Positions 58,989-64,000 of a stretch of 64,000 bases of DNA are shown here, piece after piece (within the stretch, counting starts at the first letter, position 1; the number at the start of each line of letters is the position of its first letter). The notes under the pieces are model-generated. The model saw nothing but the letters and a program-made list of their open reading frames with translations. It was not told where the DNA came from and ran no database searches. Both the position numbers and the translations under genes were made by a program. Source of the DNA: Larix kaempferi (lineage: Eukaryota; Streptophyta; Pinopsida; Pinales; Pinaceae); contig BSBM01000597.1 of NCBI GenBank assembly GCA_027924585.1, positions 4,231,501 to 4,295,500 of the forward strand. Reading direction: 5' to 3'.

Positions 58989-59069
58989 TGTTTTTCAAAA
59001 TTTCTAATTATAATTTTTTAAGTTTTAGACGTTTTAATTTTCTGCAATATTTTTCTGTTCGGCTGTCCC

Positions 59070-59480
59070 TTTCGACCGCCGTAAACTGCATCTTTTACCC
59101 CCTGTAGTTGCGTTCCGACCGCGTCTTTCAGGCGTTTACCTGCGATCCGACCGCGGCTCTCAGACTGTTTCCGGCGACCTGCCGGTCGTTTTCAGTCTGT
59201 TACCTGCAATCCGACCGCGGCTATTAGCCTGTTTGGGACGGTCTGACTGCGGCTATTCATCCTTTTTCTGCGTCCCGCCTGCGGCTTCCGGTCATTTTCC
59301 CGCAACCCGCCGGCGCCTTTCGGTGTTTTTCCTGCGACCCGCTTGTGGCTTTCGGCCATTTTTCCGCAACCCGTCGGCGACTTTCGTCGTTTTTCCTGCG
59401 TCCCGACTGCGTTTTTCAGCCTAAATCCCGCAACCCGACTGCGACTGTTGAGTTGTTTTCCGCGGTCCGACCGCCCAGAT
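59070..59480 (+). repeat. GC-rich degenerate tandem repeat (about 32 bp) in the leader of G
   Basis: About ten units of the type CTGCGTCCCGACTGCGGCTT plus TCGGCCATTTTTC; clear starts near 59268, 59301, 59332, 59365, 59396 and 59428. Sequence on both sides is AT-rich. Confidence 0.85.
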
Positions 59481-60502
59481 TTGCCAAAAACCCGCGGTTT
59501 GTTTTCTGCATTTTTCCCTATTTTGAACCCAGCACTTTGCTGCACTATTTTATGCACCAGCACAGCCATCTGTCCTACCTGCAGCCACACTTCCTTACAA
59601 CCTTTTTCTGCAGTTTTATTTCTGTTCCATTTACAGAATAGTTGTTAAATTTTCAGCATTTTAAATTGAAAAGAGAAAATTTTGCATTTTAAAGTTTAAT
59701 TTCTGTCTTGTTATTGCTAGTTAGAAAGTTGCCCACCCTAGTGGCACTTTTTACTTGGGTTCATCATAATCTCACACGCACACACTCTGTCACCTAATTC
59801 AAGTGAGCCCTAAAAAGTACTTAACACAACCAACATTCTAACCCCACTTGGGGAACACATAAGAATTTTTGTAGTTAGGTAGGATCGGGGGGATAGGCAT
59901 CCAAATAACACCCCTCGGTTACTTACACTTGAGACATAGCTGTTGTCCATTAGGGAACCAAAATCCCATAGTATTTTTTGCACGGTCACAACCAGTTTAT
60001 CAGAGGGCCTCTCCCCTAGGAGGGTTGAAGTCGCCAGATTGGTTCCGGAGGCCTGAGTGGAATACCGCAATCCATTCAGTAACCAAAGGCTACCTTTCGC
60101 AGTTCTCGGGGTATCCCTGTATGGGGGTACTGCGGTAAAAGGACCAAACGACAGATTCACCTTTTCTGGACGTGTCATGAACGGGGTATCTTAGTTGCCT
60201 TTCTTCTAGGATTGACTACCCGGTGTCCCTCCCGGTAGGGGGATATCTTTAGCCACTTGGCTCTCCTATCCATATTGTCTGACTTGGATTTCATCACCTT
60301 GCAGAGGATATGTCTAGTTGAGTCAGAATACTATTTAGTTAGGTGTTTGCATGCTCCCTTACCTCCTTTTGGTCTAGTGAGTCCACTATTTTAATTTTTT
60401 AGGAAACCTGTTGCTTGTTGGTATTATGACCATTTCTATTGATACTCCACTTATTGTAGCACAGCTGTTACAGTAAGTGTTTTGAGTTGGTTGTTGGCCT
60501 GA
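59481..60502 (+). other. Leader of element G between repeats and gag
   Basis: No coding sequence recognised. It contains short CCCCTAGGAGGG and CCCGGTAGGGGG words that could fold, and 59990-60260 faintly resembles 9620-10140. Confidence 0.5.
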
Positions 60503-63500
60503 GTGCCATATTTTTTGAGCTCTCCTTCTACACACTCGGTTGCATTAGGATTTTTGAGTTGTTTTTCACTCAACACAACCCCCAGATATTTGACACCATT
60601 TGTCACCATTGAGTCCCCGAGACATTCTCGGCGCCTCCGGGGTGAGCCCCCGCAGCACGGTTCACTTGACACCACCCGTCATAGACATAGATCTTCATCA
60701 CTTGTTACCACTCATCATAGATCTCGAGCCTTGTCCCTTGACTCCACTCGTCAACGGCATAGATCTCCATCGCCCGAGCTAGACGCCCCCTATTTTACCT
60801 CTGATTCTGAGGCAGATTTCGAGAACCCCATTTACACTGCACCAACCAGCCCCATGGTTGGCGTCACTTCCACCCCTTTCTTTGTAGGGACCATTGGTGG
60901 AGCATCCACCACCACTTCAGCTACCACACCTGCTTTGGGTATGCCCTCGATGGGGCCCACCTCTACCATTCCGATCACTGCACCCATTCCAGTAGCTGGA
61001 ATACCTATTCCCACTCCATCAGTGACTCATGCTACTCTTGGCGGTGCAGGACCGTCCCATACCACGTTCATCCCCACGCTTGGGGGCAACCTCCCAAACC
61101 CTACCCCTACACTTGGGGGCATTGGCCCCACCATGGCCCAACCCACTAGTATGTCACATCCTTCTACTAGTTTGCCATTCATGGCTAGCCTCAACCTTCC
61201 TGACCTAGCTAGACTGACTAACGATCCTATCCGACACGACCCTACATGGCCTCACATGCCCACCAAGCTCCCCTCTGACATCCCTAAGTTTTAGGGAAAG
61301 GCAGGTGAGGACCCCCAGAACCATATTATGTCCTTCCATCTATGGTGTTCCTCCAACTCCATAGTGGACGACAGTGTCCGCCTCTGTCTATTACACCGCA
61401 CCTTCACTGGCTCTGCAGCTAAGTGGTATATCGAGCAGCCCCATGGGACCCATGCCACCTTTAATTCCCTTGCCTCGACCTTCCTGCAGTTTTTTCAGTT
61501 ACCTGTCCGCTATGACGCGGGAGTTGAGATCCTACTGTCTTGCAGACAGAACACGGCTACCCACATCACTGACCACATTCATGAGTGGCGTCGACGCCGC
61601 AGCCTCTGCAAGATCAAGTTAGACGACCGTATCTTCTTAGATTGATTCCTAAAATCCCTCCTTCCTGTCATTGCCAAGGATGTGGCATCCGAACGACCCC
61701 AGTCTGAAGAAGAGGCCATCTTCAAAGCCCAACAATTTGACCTCATATACGCCCAGTCGGGTTATCTCTATACCATCATACCCGACGCCCCTCGCGGTGA
61801 TTCCTCCCAACACGATGCGCCGGGGGCATCCCATGCCGCAGACGGCATCATTGGCCGTGTTACCTCACATCCCCAACCCTTTTCCATAGCACATCCTAGC
61901 CATGGCCCCGACCTTTCGCGGGCTACATCACAGTCCGGTGCGACCAATTCGTATGCTCCCATGCTACATCACCACCATTCTCACGGACCCTCATGTCCAC
62001 CTCAGTGTTTTGGACACGTGTCCCTTGCTTATGCTCCCCCGGTCGCACCTCAGCCGTATTACCATCCACAGGCTGCCCCAGCTCCTATGTCCTCGCAAGC
62101 CCAACCTGCTTATTACCCGCCACAGGCAGCCCCTGCGGCAACACCACATCCCACTCCGCAGACGTATCAGCAACCCCCACAAGGTTCAGCACCTGCGCAG
62201 CCTCCACCTACTTATTATCCACCGCAGCCTGCTCCCGCACCTGCACAACCCCAGAACCCACCTGCTGCCCAAGGGAAAGTTTACGCCCAACAGAATCCAC
62301 AGCAGAACCAAAACAACCAGCGCCAATAGGGCCAGCAAAACCGTGGCAAAGGCCGTAACCATGGGAACAACCCTCCTCCAGACCAAGGTGGTCAACCTCC
62401 TAATCCCCCAGACAACAATAACGCGACACCTGCAAACCAAAACCCTGATCGGCCACCCAAGCAGGCCAAAAACCCTAATTTGCGAACAAACCATCCTTGT
62501 TCTATTTGCGGGATCTATGGCCACTACACACATGCTTGCCCACATTTGGAGCGAGCTCGGCAACTCTGGGTTGATGATGCCCATCGCCAAGGGCATGCAG
62601 CTCCTCAAGCGCCTCCCAACCCCCCACCCCCTCAGCAACCACCTTTGGTACTGCAAAACCCCTTACCAACTCAACGCGTAGTGAACACTCAGCCGTTGGC
62701 TCCCCCTCAAGGCAACGTGCCACCACAACAACAGATCACTTATGTCGCTCCTGACCAACCCATGTTCGACTCAGGTACTCACCACTTGTTGATGATGTCA
62801 TCCGTTGATGTCAACCTCCAAACCCGTCGGAACCAATATGGCTCTACCCCTGAAGCCCCTCCCTCCGACAAAAACACTAACGCTTATCCCACCGATCAGA
62901 CGTTACATATACCTCCGGCTCCCCTCGATGGCACCTCCAAAGCACCTCGCTTTCCACTTCGTCGTCTTAACAATAACCCCAATGCTCATGCTGCGTCAAA
63001 TTACAACATTGTAGATGACTTAGCCCAATCTCCCGCGGCCATGTTCGAGTTAGAAGTCTTAAAAAACTATCATTCACAGCGCAAGACTTTTCTCTCCGCC
63101 ATTGGTGCTATTGACCCAAATGATTCACAACTGATGGCATTCGATTTGGACCAATCCGAACCACGCCTACCTTCCACTTTAGCATTCCAAGTTTCTGTTT
63201 CTGTTAGGAATCTTGTCATCCATCGGTGCATTATCGATGAAGGTGCCTCTACATGCGTTATGTCCACATTCGTTTGGCAGAAGTTGGGATCCCCTACTCT
63301 CCAGCAGTCCACCACTGCGTTGCGAACCTATGACGGTCGTTCGGCTCAACCCCAAGGCCTATTAGTTAACGTCCCCATCCAGCTGGCTGGTAAAACCGTT
63401 CTCATTGACATCGAGGTCATCAACGCCCAACTTGATTATAACCTCTTACTTGGCCGCAGCTACATGTATGCCATGCGGGTGGTTGCCTCCTCCGTTTTTC

Positions 63501-64000
63501 GTACCATGATGTTCCCCCATGACGGACGCGTAGTCAATATCGACCAACTCACCTACTACGATCCAAATGCCCCCGCTGCACCCGAAAATGTTCTCCCCAT
63601 GGTTTAACAACCTGTTAATGGTGCCGCTACCTTGTTTGTTTCCTCCGTGGGACCTGGAGTTTACTCAGATCCGCCGATGACATCAACATTCCAATCCATT
63701 CCTCCCCCGTCATCTGCACCCGAAGTATCTGACCTATCTACCCTTTCCCACAATACACAAACACCTAACAATCAACCGCCCTTGTTTCCCAAACCACCAT
63801 TGGTACCTAGTCACATTGGTGTTACACCCATCCACACAATCCCCTTCCTAGTCCCTCCCTCGGGAGTAGTAAGCGCCCCGGTTATGGATACCCTTAGCCT
63901 CCCTGGGTTAACCTTGGGATTACCCGTGTGGTATCTTTCGCCTCCCGTTCCCCCGCCGACACCAAACGTCATCCTACAACGGGTGCAACCCATGGATACT
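60503..64000 (+). pseudogene. Gypsy gag-protease-pol, one frame with four stops (element G)
   Basis: One frame (that of the ATG at 60503) runs for about 3.5 kb to the window end with no frameshift, broken by four stops: TAG 61292-61294, TGA 61643-61645, TAG 62327-62329, TAA 63605-63607. Domains in order: S/T/P-rich N-terminus; capsid region (A-K-W-Y-I-E-Q-P, F-L-Q-F-F-Q-L-P-V-R-Y-D, 61415-61515); P/Q-rich linker (61990-62330); zinc knuckle C-S-I-C-G-I-Y-G-H-Y-T-H-A-C (CX2CX4HX4C, 62498-62539); aspartic protease with I-I-D-E-G-A-S-T-C-V-M (63230-63265) and L-L-L-G-R-S-Y-M (63445-63468). Polymerase would lie beyond the window. Each stop is one C-to-T change from a plausible sense codon (CAG, CGA, CAG, CAA). 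Confidence 0.9.

Larger units (their letters stand above)
58233..64000 (+). mobile_element. Element G: Tat/Ogre-like Ty3/gypsy element, 5' part
   Basis: 5' LTR 58233-58969, primer binding site 58974-58988, a 1.5-kb leader with GC-rich tandem repeats, then gag-protease-pol from 60503 to the window end. The primer site TGGCGACTTCGCTTG resembles the tRNA-Arg type site of Ogre/Tat elements, unlike the tRNA-iMet type of A-E. The left flank CCCTT (58228-58232) is the expected target duplication; its partner is outside the window. G lies inside the repeat array of element F. Confidence 0.85.

Noticed and set aside
59810-60178. 122-codon minus-strand frame
   Set aside because: It lies in the leader of element G on the opposite strand, with no domain.
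61902-62681. 259-codon open frame and other long frames overlapping gag of element G
   Set aside because: Shadow frames of the P/Q-rich gag linker; the frame beginning at 60503 carries the capsid, zinc knuckle and protease motifs.
1-64000. Host protein-coding gene, tRNA or rRNA
   Set aside because: No conserved host domain, tRNA cloverleaf or rRNA stretch was recognised on either strand; short or heavily spliced genes could have been missed by eye.

Overview
The window looks like a stretch of a large, repeat-dense land-plant nuclear genome, possibly a gymnosperm (inference). No host gene, tRNA, rRNA, CRISPR array or prokaryotic operon was recognised. Nearly everything identifiable is a transposable element: Ty1/copia and Ty3/gypsy LTR retrotransposons, coding-less LTR derivatives, LINE fragments and a decayed CACTA-type DNA transposon. 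Almost all coding sequence is broken, so most entries are pseudogenes inside named elements.

Layout. 1-5364: gypsy element A (minus, cut by the window start) sits inside the 3' LTR of a gag-protease-only copia element B (minus). 5365-14844: old, mostly unreadable sequence with a possible decayed gypsy LTR/leader (8000-10330) and a LINE 3' end (about 12040-12495). 14845-16550: a small copia element whose interior is reduced to a gag start joined in frame to an RNase H end; a solo LTR of the same family lies at 19995-20602 with a perfect target duplication. About 20760-27870: a decayed CACTA-like region with two transposase-type genes pointing away from each other and clusters of a GCACCGGTGC-like motif, itself interrupted by a 5'-truncated LINE (21157-23062, 15-bp target duplication).

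29446-46960: copia element C (minus, 651-bp LTRs, target duplication CAAAG), whose reverse transcriptase is split by element D (32351-42630, target duplication AGGAC). D is a large coding-less element with 3.7- and 4.5-kb LTRs and an interior of only 2.1 kb. 46966-48320: simple and low-complexity sequence. 48321 to the window end: copia element F (minus), whose 3' LTR contains E (48415-57009, target duplication CAATT), another coding-less LTR element, and whose interior contains G (58233 onward), a Tat/Ogre-like gypsy element with one gag-protease-pol reading frame interrupted by four stop codons.

How the parts relate. LTR divergence counted by eye fits the nesting: about 1% for D inside C, against about 2.6% for C. 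D and E are different families but share four short non-coding signals: a 31-bp block near the start of the LTR, similar LTR ends, a hairpin overlapping the end of the primer binding site (with one compensatory base-pair change), and a hairpin just before the polypurine tract. Since neither codes for proteins, these shared signals are the best candidates for cis signals that let them use the machinery of an autonomous relative. This is the most interesting feature of the window; no new protein-based system was found.
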